From assembly GCA_947624315.1 (NCBI GenBank), contig CANQJU010000051.1:1-7605 (forward strand): a DNA stretch of 7,605 nt. Direction: 5' to 3'. Source of the stretch: an uncultured Bacilli bacterium. GTDB taxonomy: Bacteria > Bacillota_I > Bacilli_A > ML615J-28 > CAG-698. Numbering within the stretch: position 1 is the stretch's first letter; each line of letters begins with the position of its first letter. The position numbers and the translations under genes were made by a program. Under the pieces are notes generated by a model. The model had not been told where the DNA came from, made no database searches, and saw nothing but the letters and a program-made list of their open reading frames with translations. Of the stretch, positions 1-7,295 are shown piece by piece.

Positions 1-3000
1 ATCTGCATAATTCGGGCGAATAGTAACGTGAGGATACCCAATAAAGCTGAGTTTCATTATCATAATAGTATCCTTTATACCTAAATGGATTGGATACTCC
101 TAAACTATCTTTCATTCCACCTGTAATTGCTATTATATTTCCCCATGCATCATAATTGTATTCAACTACAATAGTTCCATTAACATCTGTTAATCCTATT
201 ATATTTCCCATTACATCTCTTACATAGTAATATCTATTATCTTTATATATTATACTACTTAATATTCCTTGTTCATCATATATATAATATTGATATGTTG
301 GAAATCCTGTTTCAGCACTATATTTTTCTTCTTTATACAATTCATCATTATTATAATAATAATTTATATATTGTGTATTTTGTGATGTACTATAATCTTT
401 TTGTGTTCTTTTACCACTATTATCATATTTATATTTATAATTAAACAAGGTGTTATCTTTTTCAAATATTCTTGATAGTCTTACTCCTTCCCATTCTGCA
501 CTTACTTCTTTGTCGTTAAGAGTTAATTGAGTTGGTAACAATTCATAACTATCACCATATTTAATATCTTTTATGACATTATTTCTTCCGTATCCTATTA
601 CTCTATCTTTTATTACATCATCATATATCCATTCATAACTATCTATTACTTCTAATGTTTCTCGATCATATTTATATTTCTTTGTGACATTTCCATTGTC
701 ATCATATTCATATACATTTTGAATATTTTCTTCAACTAAATCTTCGTTTGTTAGAAAACCTCTTAAATTATAATTATATGTTTTTATGGTTTGTCCATTT
801 TTATTAATTTTACTTAAATTATCATTTTTGTTATATTCATAGCTATATTCTCTGTTTTCATTCCTTAGTTTTATTGTTTCTTTAGCTATTTGTGGTGTTA
901 TTCTTGTATTATCTATTTTTCTTGCTTCATATGTATGCTTTATTTTTTCTTCACTATCATTTAATATGCTTTTACTTTTTATTAATCCAAGTTCATCATA
1001 TTCTTTAACTATGCTTACAACTTTTATTTGATTAATTAAATTAGTTAATACATCATTAGTAGTTTTTTCTCCACTTATTACTACCATTTCTATTTGTCCA
1101 TATAAAGGATTCTTTACATCATTATCATTTCTACTTCCCAAATATGTTATCGCATTACTATATGATGTATTTGAGGCAATTTGCTTTTCATCACTTTGAG
1201 TGGCTGTTTTGACAGTTATTACATAATTTGTATTTTGTTTTTCCCATGTGATGGCAACTGTTTCCCATTCATCATTTTTTAAAGTTACTTTTGTTACTAC
1301 TATTTCTTCATTAATATTAATAACAATTTGATTATTTTCGTTTCGATATATTCCCAATTTATTATTTTTTTTATCAACATTTTCAATCAAATATTGTTTA
1401 TCATTACTACTTGTTATATATACTTTCATAACGATTGTTCCACTATTTCCTAAATTGTAATTATATCCTAACTTCGCACCATCAGCCACATATGCAAATC
1501 GTTTAATTTTATTATTAATATTAAATAAATTATCATTATCATATTTAATATTATTTCTTTTTTCATATTCATATGGTTTTTGACCTTTATATGAAACTAA
1601 TGAATTATTTAATGCTATTATATCATATTTTTCATCTAAAGAAAAATTGTATATATTAGTTCCACTTATGGCAACACTTGCTTTATCACTTATTTCTTTA
1701 CTTGCATTTATTAAATATTCTTTTCCTCTTAAGTAATGACCTCTTATAGATTCACCATTTATATAATTTGCATTGCTTATATAAATAAATGTTATTTCTC
1801 CATTTAATTTTGTTTGAGAATTTATTTTACCATTACTATCTCTTTCACATCCGATATTTATTAAGGCTGGTTCTTCTAAATCTACGTGTACTCTTTCATT
1901 ATAATAAACATTTATAACTTCATCATTTAATGCCAAATTATATTCAGCTATATCAGGTGAATATACATCATCTTGTCTATTGTAAAAGCTTAAACCAACA
2001 AAATTCCATTCTCCGACTTTAGTTTTTCCATTGGTTCTTATTACTCCAGATGATTTAGTAGATCCAAATAATGATAATTCTAATTCGCCATACTCTCTCA
2101 TGAATATTTCAATATAATGATTATTAGTATGATTTTTTATGCTTAATAATTTTACTCCATCTCGCAATTCATTTACTTTATACCAAAAGAAGATTGTTGA
2201 AAGGGCTTGATCATATCTATGAATATTGACTTTATATCCTAATCTTTCACTTTCTTCGGCGTAGTTTACACAATTTATTAATCCGTCTTTTTTCGCTTTT
2301 ATATCTTTTCCGTATGTTGGAACAATTGACTCTTTTTGTAAATTGCTCTTATCTCCCCATGTACAATTAATTTCATTGTTTTCTTCATCAGAAAAGAAAC
2401 ATGTATAATATTTCAAATTATCTGCCAAATCAGTTTTTCCACTTATATATTTATATGATTTATATAATATTTGTGGATTTTTTCCGACACTTCTATTAGT
2501 ATATTCAAATGATTGATTAATTTTAGTTCCTTCATTAGTCTCTATTTTTTGTTCATTTTTATTTCCTAGATTATCATAAGAATATTTTATTTTGTTTCCT
2601 AAACTATCTACTACTTCATTTAATTCTTCTTTTGCATTATATTTAAAGTTTATACTATAATTATTATTTCTGACATCAATATATTTAATTAATCTTCCTA
2701 ATTCATCATATGAGAAGCTATAACATGTTTCACTGCTAGTTGCTCCTTTTTTCTTAAGAAATACATTTTTAATATTATCATTGTTATCATAACTAAATGA
2801 ATATATATCACCATTTTGACCATGTTGAAGAGAATAAATATTTCCTGTAGAAACAATTCCTTCAGATGTATTTATTTCTTCATACTCATAATTTACTATT
2901 TCACTATCTCCTGTTGTTATTCTTCTTACTTTTCCATCTTTTTCATCATATTCAATTGTATAAGATGTTCCGCTTTTAGTTACTATTCTTTTTAAATTGT

Positions 3001-5032
3001 TAGTATCACTTGCATATTCATAATTTGCTTCATTTAGTTCTATTAAAGAATTTGCTAAAACAATTCTTGAAATATTATTCCATTCATCATACTCATATTG
3101 TTCTTTAATCCCACTCATTTCCTCAATTTCTTTTATGATTTTATAAGTCTCTTCCCATTTATATTGAGTTTTATTATCACTTGGTGAAGTTTCGGAAATA
3201 AGATACTCTTTATCATTAGCAAAACTAGAACTATTATATTGAGTCTTTCTCTCTATATAACTTTTTCCATCTCCGCTATATATTTTTTGATCTATAACAT
3301 TATCTTTACTATCAAAACTATTTTCTACTTTTACTCCATATATGGATTCAATTTCTGTTATATTACCTCTGGAATCATATTTGTATGATGAAACGGCTGA
3401 TGAAGTTGACATACTATCTTTAATATTTCCATCTTCACCAAAACTATTTTCTACTAAATTTCCTTGAATTAAACCTTCAATAAGATTATTATTATCATCA
3501 TATTTATAAAAATTACCAAATGACTTATTAATTAAACTTATTCCTTTAAATTGACATGTACAACTTTTTCCTATTATGCTTAATTTAATAGTTATTTTAT
3601 TAAAGTTTTTTTGAGAAGTAATTGCATAGCTTTTGAAAATCCAATTTATCGGTGATTTTTCTTTCTTAATTGGTATTGATATTTCTCCTACTGCTTCGGT
3701 ATCTTTATATAAACTTACATTAACTGCTCCATATATTATATTATTCTCTACACTTTTTTCTTCACTGCTTTCACTACATGATAAATACCAATAATTTAAA
3801 GTTAAATTATCATCAGCTCCACCTATAAAATCTACTGTTTGTTCAGTTGATGATTGTAATTTATCGGAATTATTAGTTTCTAGTTTTAAAGATTTTGTTC
3901 CGATTATTTCTCGAAATTCATTATTATCGTTATTTAATACACTGACAGTACCATTGTCTATATATTCCCAATTATTTAACCCATCATTAAATGAACCATT
4001 CTTAATTATATTATTTAAACTTGAATTATTGGCTTGAGCATTTGATATATTTATAAGTTTTTTATTACTATTATATTCATATGAAATAGCAACACCTTTA
4101 TCATTAATCTCACATAATGGCATATTGTCATCATCAAAATAATAATATGTTGCATTATTCCTATAATCTTTAACTATTGTTTCTTTACTATTTACATAGG
4201 AAATTGAATAATATTTTCCCTTGCTTAAACTTTCATCATATCCGTCTTTTATGCTAATTATTTCGTTTTCATTGTTATATTCATAGCAAACTCGATAATT
4301 TGTTGAAACATCAACCATTATAATTTTATTATTACTATTTTCATACTGTACACTATATGTTTTTTTATTATCTTTACTATAAAATATAATACTTGTTAAA
4401 AAAGAATTTGTATATTCAAGTTTTATTTTAAAAACTTCTTTTGTAATTCCTTGAATATTTCTTGTAACCACTATATCACTTATCAAATTATTGCTGTCTT
4501 TTGTAAAAACTATTTTTTCTTCTGCTTTACTGCTTATTTCTTTAATTATATTATTTTCTGTAACTATACTATATGCTTGTTCTTTTCCTTTTTTATTATA
4601 TATAGATGTTGGATAATTAGATTCACTACTATATAAATAATAGTTACCTAAATTATCACACAATTTATAACTTGTTCCTTCTTTTGTTATATATCTTGCT
4701 GTTTCATTATTTAAAAATTTTGTTAAAAGAGTTTTATCTTGTTCATATATATCTATTGAATAATCACTATTTTCAATATCAATACTATTAGTATTATTTT
4801 TTAATTTCTGATACCAATTTAAATGCATTCCATATCCAAATTCACTTTTTATGTTTTTATCTTTTAATGAAAAGATTAAACTTATGTTTACGGGAGTGCT
4901 CCAATTTGAAACATATAATGGTATTATCATATTTAAATTAGCATTTGCTTTGTTTAAATTGACATGACCTTTGCCACTACTTCTCGCATCAAATTCCAAT
5001 GTCTTTGAATAACTTTTGATTCCTTGACTCAT
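1..5032 (-). CDS. RHS/YD-repeat protein with inserted lectin-like modules (3' end beyond the left edge)
   Basis: I translated this frame by hand: 1677 codons from an ATG at 5032 run to the left edge without a stop. RHS proteins form a YD-repeat shell that often encloses a variable C-terminal toxin. Visible parts: an N-terminal region without a signal peptide or membrane segment (starts MSQGIKSYSK); YD repeats such as YEYNNENE; a carbohydrate-binding-like module at about residues 343-505 (starts NGSFNDGLNNW); many YD repeats at about 505-880 (YKYDSRGN, FSYDELGR, YSYDNLGN); two LamG/concanavalin-like modules at about 918-1105 (WNFVGLSF) and 1175-1335 (WETVAITW); further YD repeats; and the RHS core from about 1598 (YNYDAWGN, NPFRYKGYYYDNE, SRYYSPELCR). 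The usual Gly of PELGR is Cys here. The start is fixed by an AAGGAG site and an in-frame TAA at 5095-5093 with no start codon between. Family is certain; the toxin domain, any immunity gene and the target are not visible. Codons are mostly AGA for Arg and ATA for Ile. Confidence 0.93.
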   Translation of the reverse strand, partial: MSQGIKSYSKTLEFDARSSGKGHVNLNKANANLNMIIPLYVSNWSTPVNISLIFSLKDKNIKSEFGYGMHLNWYQKLKNNTNSIDIENSDYSIDIYEQDKTLLTKFLNNETARYITKEGTSYKLCDNLGNYYLYSSESNYPTSIYNKKGKEQAYSIVTENNIIKEISSKAEEKIVFTKDSNNLISDIVVTRNIQGITKEVFKIKLEYTNSFLTSIIFYSKDNKKTYSVQYENSNNKIIMVDVSTNYRVCYEYNNENEIISIKDGYDESLSKGKYYSISYVNSKETIVKDYRNNATYYYFDDDNMPLCEINDKGVAISYEYNSNKKLINISNAQANNSSLNNIIKNGSFNDGLNNWEYIDNGTVSVLNNDNNEFREIIGTKSLKLETNNSDKLQSSTEQTVDFIGGADDNLTLNYWYLSCSESSEEKSVENNIIYGAVNVSLYKDTEAVGEISIPIKKEKSPINWIFKSYAITSQKNFNKITIKLSIIGKSCTCQFKGISLINKSFGNFYKYDDNNNLIEGLIQGNLVENSFGEDGNIKDSMSTSSAVSSYKYDSRGNITEIESIYGVKVENSFDSKDNVIDQKIYSGDGKSYIERKTQYNSSSFANDKEYLISETSPSDNKTQYKWEETYKIIKEIEEMSGIKEQYEYDEWNNISRIVLANSLIELNEANYEYASDTNNLKRIVTKSGTSYTIEYDEKDGKVRRITTGDSEIVNYEYEEINTSEGIVSTGNIYSLQHGQNGDIYSFSYDNNDNIKNVFLKKKGATSSETCYSFSYDELGRLIKYIDVRNNNYSINFKYNAKEELNEVVDSLGNKIKYSYDNLGNKNEQKIETNEGTKINQSFEYTNRSVGKNPQILYKSYKYISGKTDLADNLKYYTCFFSDEENNEINCTWGDKSNLQKESIVPTYGKDIKAKKDGLINCVNYAEESERLGYKVNIHRYDQALSTIFFWYKVNELRDGVKLLSIKNHTNNHYIEIFMREYGELELSLFGSTKSSGVIRTNGKTKVGEWNFVGLSFYNRQDDVYSPDIAEYNLALNDEVINVYYNERVHVDLEEPALINIGCERDSNGKINSQTKLNGEITFIYISNANYINGESIRGHYLRGKEYLINASKEISDKASVAISGTNIYNFSLDEKYDIIALNNSLVSYKGQKPYEYEKRNNIKYDNDNLFNINNKIKRFAYVADGAKLGYNYNLGNSGTIVMKVYITSSNDKQYLIENVDKKNNKLGIYRNENNQIVININEEIVVTKVTLKNDEWETVAITWEKQNTNYVITVKTATQSDEKQIASNTSYSNAITYLGSRNDNDVKNPLYGQIEMVVISGEKTTNDVLTNLINQIKVVSIVKEYDELGLIKSKSILNDSEEKIKHTYEARKIDNTRITPQIAKETIKLRNENREYSYEYNKNDNLSKINKNGQTIKTYNYNLRGFLTNEDLVEENIQNVYEYDDNGNVTKKYKYDRETLEVIDSYEWIYDDVIKDRVIGYGRNNVIKDIKYGDSYELLPTQLTLNDKEVSAEWEGVRLSRIFEKDNTLFNYKYKYDNSGKRTQKDYSTSQNTQYINYYYNNDELYKEEKYSAETGFPTYQYYIYDEQGILSSIIYKDNRYYYVRDVMGNIIGLTDVNGTIVVEYNYDAWGNIIAITGGMKDSLGVSNPFRYKGYYYDNETQLYWVSSRYYSPELCR
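2400..3520 (-). repeat. Block of degenerate YD repeats within the RHS gene
   Basis: This is the densest run of repeats in the RHS protein, roughly residues 505-880, between the carbohydrate-binding-like module and the first LamG-like module. Each unit has an aromatic-acidic-Tyr-Asp start followed by a Gly/Asn turn, for example YKYDDNNN, YKYDSRGN, YEYDEWNN, FSYDNNDN, FSYDELGR and YSYDNLGN. At DNA level this appears as recurring tcatcatattc-like words on the plus strand. The repeat is a protein-level one, not an exact DNA repeat. In known RHS structures such units form the spiral beta-sheet of the shell. Boundaries are approximate. Confidence 0.7.
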
Positions 5033-5040
5033 AATATTAT

Positions 5041-5046
5041 CTCCTT
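5041..5046 (-). promoter_or_regulatory. Ribosome binding site of the RHS gene
   Basis: On the minus strand AAGGAG sits 8 bases before the ATG at 5032. It is the strongest Shine-Dalgarno match in the window and decides the RHS start. The upstream in-frame codons contain no ATG, GTG or TTG before the TAA at 5095-5093, so no longer N-terminus with a signal peptide is possible. Confidence 0.85.
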
Positions 5047-5057
5047 TTCTAAAATTT

Positions 5058-5083
5058 AAAAAACTCTCTATTAAAAGAGAGTT
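5058..5083 (-). terminator. Hairpin plus T-run in the RHS leader (possible attenuator)
   Basis: Read on the minus strand, an 8-bp stem (AACTCTCT paired with AGAGAGTT, arms 5083-5076 and 5069-5062) with a 6-base loop runs straight into six T residues. This is the form of an intrinsic terminator, although the stem is short and only moderately G+C-rich. It lies between the predicted RHS promoter and the RHS ribosome binding site, so any termination here would act on the RHS leader. It could also be a 5' mRNA-stabilising hairpin, or a backup terminator for the upstream operon, which already has a stronger one at 5211-5257. Confidence 0.5.
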
Positions 5084-5146
5084 GTTATTAGTTTATTAAA
5101 TATTTTAGCATACATCCCTCTTTTAATACTTCCATTTTCCAAATAC

Positions 5147-5175
5147 ATTATATAATACTTTTGATCAAATTACAA
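5147..5175 (-). promoter_or_regulatory. Predicted sigma-A-type promoter of the RHS gene
   Basis: The minus strand has TTGTAA (5175-5170), a 17-base spacer, then a perfect TATAAT (5152-5147). The predicted transcription start is near 5140, giving a leader of about 107 bases before the RHS ATG. It lies just after the terminator of the upstream operon, as expected for an independent unit. In DNA this A+T-rich chance matches are common, but the spacing and the perfect -10 make this the best candidate in the gap. Confidence 0.7.
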
Positions 5176-5210
5176 GAAAATTGGAATAATTTGTTATTAA
5201 AATTATTTTT

Positions 5211-5257
5211 AAAAATGACTATCTCATATCAACAATTTCAATATAAGATAGTCATTT
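5211..5257 (-). terminator. Intrinsic terminator of the ibrA-ibrB-like operon
   Basis: Plus-strand arms 5213-5224 and 5246-5257 are perfect 12-base complements (AAATGACTATCT / AGATAGTCATTT). After one mismatch, four more pairs extend inward (5226-5229 with 5241-5244), leaving an 11-base loop. On the minus strand the stem ends in a run of five T residues. It lies 26 bases beyond the TAA of the ParB-like gene, the expected place for the end of this operon. Confidence 0.85.
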
Positions 5258-5283
5258 AATATTGTCACATATTTAATATCTTT

Positions 5284-5847
5284 TTATTCTTCAATATCTT
5301 CTTTTAATTCATCAATAATTTCCTGAATTTCCTCATCATCAGGAATCCATGATTTTCCAAATTCAACATCCTTAAATAATTCTGTTAATCCGGTTAATTG
5401 CTTTAAGCGCAATATTTCATCTTTATCCATTCCTAAATGCTTAGTAATCCAACTATCACTTCTTCCAAGGGTATGTAACTCTTTAACAATATTGCTCATT
5501 AAATCAACATCATGTGTTCCTCGAGCTCGATTATGGCGAATAGTACTAGCCATGCGATTATCAAGTGATTTATTTATGACAGAAACGGGAAGCATTCCTT
5601 CTTCTCTCTCATAAATATCTGGATAGTCTAACATAACACGATAGCGATGAAAACCATCAACAATAATATATTTATCATTATCTTTATCATAATAACATAC
5701 AATTGGCATTGTATAGCCATCTTCGCGAATACTATCATATAATAGTTTCATCTCCGGAGGAGCTACAGAATTGGGATTGTAATCGTTAGGCGATATTTTT
5801 TCAATCGGCACAGAAATAATATTATATACAGGGCTTTTGTATTTCAT
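5284..5847 (-). CDS. ibrB: IbrB-like ParB/sulfiredoxin-fold protein
   Basis: This 187-residue protein has a ParB/Srx-type N-terminal domain. It opens with a VPIEKISPNDYNPN segment (about residues 13-26), followed by the DGFHRYR motif at 64-70 and a box-II-like TIRHNRARGTH at 102-112. A helix-turn-helix-like stretch at about 131-155 (SWITKHLGMDKDEI) may bind nucleic acid, and the tail is strongly acidic. It is too short to be a full chromosomal ParB and has no parA partner. Its place after a DUF3440 PP-loop gene matches the ibrA-ibrB pair of Escherichia coli, where both genes are linked to activation of immunoglobulin-binding eib genes. The domain family binds nucleotides (CTP in ParB, ATP in sulfiredoxin), so a nucleotide-dependent role with IbrA is plausible but inferred. 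The ATG follows an AAGAGG site by 7 bases. The gap from the upstream stop is 34 bases, which indicates co-transcription. The symbol is by family and gene order only. Confidence 0.87.
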   Translation of the reverse strand: MKYKSPVYNIISVPIEKISPNDYNPNSVAPPEMKLLYDSIREDGYTMPIVCYYDKDNDKYIIVDGFHRYRVMLDYPDIYEREEGMLPVSVINKSLDNRMASTIRHNRARGTHDVDLMSNIVKELHTLGRSDSWITKHLGMDKDEILRLKQLTGLTELFKDVEFGKSWIPDDEEIQEIIDELKEDIEE

Positions 5848-5854
5848 CAGTTAA

Positions 5855-5860
5855 CCTCTT
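5855..5860 (-). promoter_or_regulatory. Ribosome binding site of the ParB-like gene
   Basis: AAGAGG on the minus strand, 7 bases before the ATG at 5847, lies in the short gap after the PP-loop gene. It supports the chosen start and independent translation within one operon transcript. No promoter is evident in the 34-base gap. Confidence 0.7.
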
Positions 5861-5881
5861 CTAGCTTTTGGTATTTTTTAT

Positions 5882-7168
5882 TTATTGCTTCAATGGCATT
5901 TTTTGCTCACGACTTAAACCAAATCCCATAAAACGACACATATGGTCATTTTTTAAAATACAATAGCACATCCTTTTCCAACTAGGAATATCTTTAGATG
6001 ATTTAATATCATCAGTATTATCGGGAATATCACTTAAGAAAATAACACGTTTTTCTTTAAGAATTGTATAATTAGATACTCCATTAGTTTTTATATTATA
6101 TCCTTTTTCTTTTAATTCGTTAATGACACTTTCTTCTAATCCTCCACCAGTATGGTGCCAAAAATCTAAAGACTTTTTAAACTTTTTAATGTAATTATTG
6201 CGCACTCTTTTAGGTAAAGTAGAAAGTAGAAAGATAGTATATGATTTCCATGTATGGCCTTCAGGTAAAGTAATATTTCGATACCCAACAGCTTTAGTTT
6301 TTCCATAAATGCTGCCAAAATTAACTCCTTCAACTCGTCCCAAAAGTTTAGTCCATGTAATAGGCTCTATAACTCGATATAGATTGAGACTATCTTTAGC
6401 ATAATCGTTAAATGGAGAAGCTACTCGCATTTGTGAAGGGCTTAAACCTGCCATATACATCATATCATATAAGCGATTATAATCATAATTAAATTTAGAT
6501 ATGGCATGCCAAACATCAGATGTTGACCAATCATATAAGGGAGAAGCAGCCCAAACATTTTTAAATTGTTTTGTGATATAACATTGATTTTTATATCCAT
6601 ATTTTTTATTCAAAAATCCATTTAGTCTTTGCAATGATTCATCAGCTCTAATCCCCAATAAACAAATTGTACTTTTATAATTATTTATTTGACGATACCA
6701 TCTTCCAAATTGTTTAGCTAAATCCTCTTGATGCATTTTATAGCGATAAGTAGTTATCGGATTATTATCTAAAGTAATAACATAATCATGTTCAGGTAAT
6801 GGACGAACCCATTGATCCTTCTTCTTGTCATCCCAAGGATACCAAAACATTTCATAATTGCTTAAAGAAGTACGAGTTGCCATAGGTAAACATACCCAAT
6901 ATAAATCAGCTTCTCCTTCTAAACTCTTCATAGTTCTTTCAACATACTCAGTCGTATATGTATATTGAGCTTCAAAATCTTGGTGGAAAACACCAATTTT
7001 TCTATCAGGATAATATTTTCTCTTAAAGTCCATTACCAAGTTTAAAAGTAACCCACTGTCTTTTCCACCAGAAAAAGAGACATAAATATTATCAAATTCT
7101 TCAAAAATCAATTTTAATCTTTGTTTTAAAGATTTAAAAACATTTTGTGAAAGATACTTTTTATGCAT
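5882..7168 (-). CDS. ibrA: IbrA-like PP-loop ATPase, PAPS-reductase family (DUF3440)
   Basis: This 428-residue protein is predicted to be a cytoplasmic adenylating enzyme of the PAPS reductase/ATP-pyrophosphatase superfamily. Motifs in order: PP-loop SFSGGKDSG at residues 31-39; HQDFEAQY at 62-69, where PAPS reductases have an acidic substrate-side motif; FWYPWDDKKKDQWVRPLPE at 108-126, a hallmark of DUF3440/IbrA; GIRADES at 172-178; PLYDWSTSDVW at 210-220; QMRVASPF at 246-253; and a C-terminal SWKRM and ILKND stretch at about 396-409 with Cys 401, 403 and 411. No signal peptide or membrane segment is seen. Length and motif order fit full-length IbrA, which is distinct from the shorter assimilatory CysH. 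The substrate of this family is not established. The ATG at 7168 is chosen because the protein begins as relatives do (KKYL followed by FDNIYVSFSGGKDSG); the ribosome site (GGATGG, 6 bases upstream) is mediocre. It is the first gene of an operon with the ParB-like gene. Arginine is often CGN, unlike the RHS gene. Confidence 0.93.
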   Translation of the reverse strand: MHKKYLSQNVFKSLKQRLKLIFEEFDNIYVSFSGGKDSGLLLNLVMDFKRKYYPDRKIGVFHQDFEAQYTYTTEYVERTMKSLEGEADLYWVCLPMATRTSLSNYEMFWYPWDDKKKDQWVRPLPEHDYVITLDNNPITTYRYKMHQEDLAKQFGRWYRQINNYKSTICLLGIRADESLQRLNGFLNKKYGYKNQCYITKQFKNVWAASPLYDWSTSDVWHAISKFNYDYNRLYDMMYMAGLSPSQMRVASPFNDYAKDSLNLYRVIEPITWTKLLGRVEGVNFGSIYGKTKAVGYRNITLPEGHTWKSYTIFLLSTLPKRVRNNYIKKFKKSLDFWHHTGGGLEESVINELKEKGYNIKTNGVSNYTILKEKRVIFLSDIPDNTDDIKSSKDIPSWKRMCYCILKNDHMCRFMGFGLSREQKMPLKQ

Positions 7169-7204
7169 AAACTACCATCCATAACTCCAATTATTTTATA
7201 TTTT

Positions 7205-7233
7205 ATTTTACCATTTATTCCCTTTTTTTGCAA
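7205..7233 (-). promoter_or_regulatory. Predicted promoter of the ibrA-ibrB-like operon
   Basis: The minus strand shows TTGCAA (7233-7228), a 17-base spacer and TAAAAT (7210-7205), giving a leader of about 30 bases before the ibrA ATG. A consensus-like TTGACA lies just upstream (7245-7240) but has no -10 element at proper spacing. The element sits directly after the terminator of the Abi gene, which supports a separate transcription unit. A chance match in A+T-rich DNA cannot be excluded. Confidence 0.55.
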
Positions 7234-7247
7234 AACATTTGTCAAAT

Positions 7248-7295
7248 AAAAAAGATTAATAACGAATGTTATGCACACAACATTAATTATTAATC
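7248..7295 (-). terminator. Intrinsic terminator of the Abi-family gene
   Basis: A two-tier hairpin is visible. The outer arms GATTAATAA and TTATTAATC (plus strand 7254-7262 and 7287-7295) are perfect 9-base complements. After a 2-base internal loop the inner arms AATGTT and AACATT (7265-7270 and 7279-7284) pair too. Six T residues follow on the minus strand (7253-7248). The hairpin overlaps the last codons and TAA stop (7285-7283) of the Abi gene. Confidence 0.88.

Noticed and set aside
4451..4636. Plus-strand open frame of 61 codons, rich in Phe, Tyr and Ile
   Set aside because: It lies wholly antisense to the RHS gene. Its hydrophobic composition comes from reading A+T-rich Asn/Lys codons backwards, and it has no good ribosome site.
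1..5032. CRISPR array or exact DNA repeats, suggested by recurring tcatcatattc words
   Set aside because: The words are irregularly spaced, vary in sequence and encode YD-repeat residues in one continuous reading frame.
5058..5146. T-box or other known riboswitch in the RHS leader
   Set aside because: The leader is only about 107 bases and I see no T-box sequence or other known aptamer core; only a simple hairpin is supported.
5284..5847. Chromosome or plasmid partition ParB, and thus a nearby replication origin
   Set aside because: The protein is short, has no ParA partner and no parS-like palindrome was noticed. It pairs with a DUF3440 gene, which fits IbrB.
5882..7168. Assimilatory PAPS/APS reductase (CysH)
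   Set aside because: The protein is much longer, carries the DUF3440 WYPW and WVRPLPE segments, and has no sulfate-assimilation neighbours.
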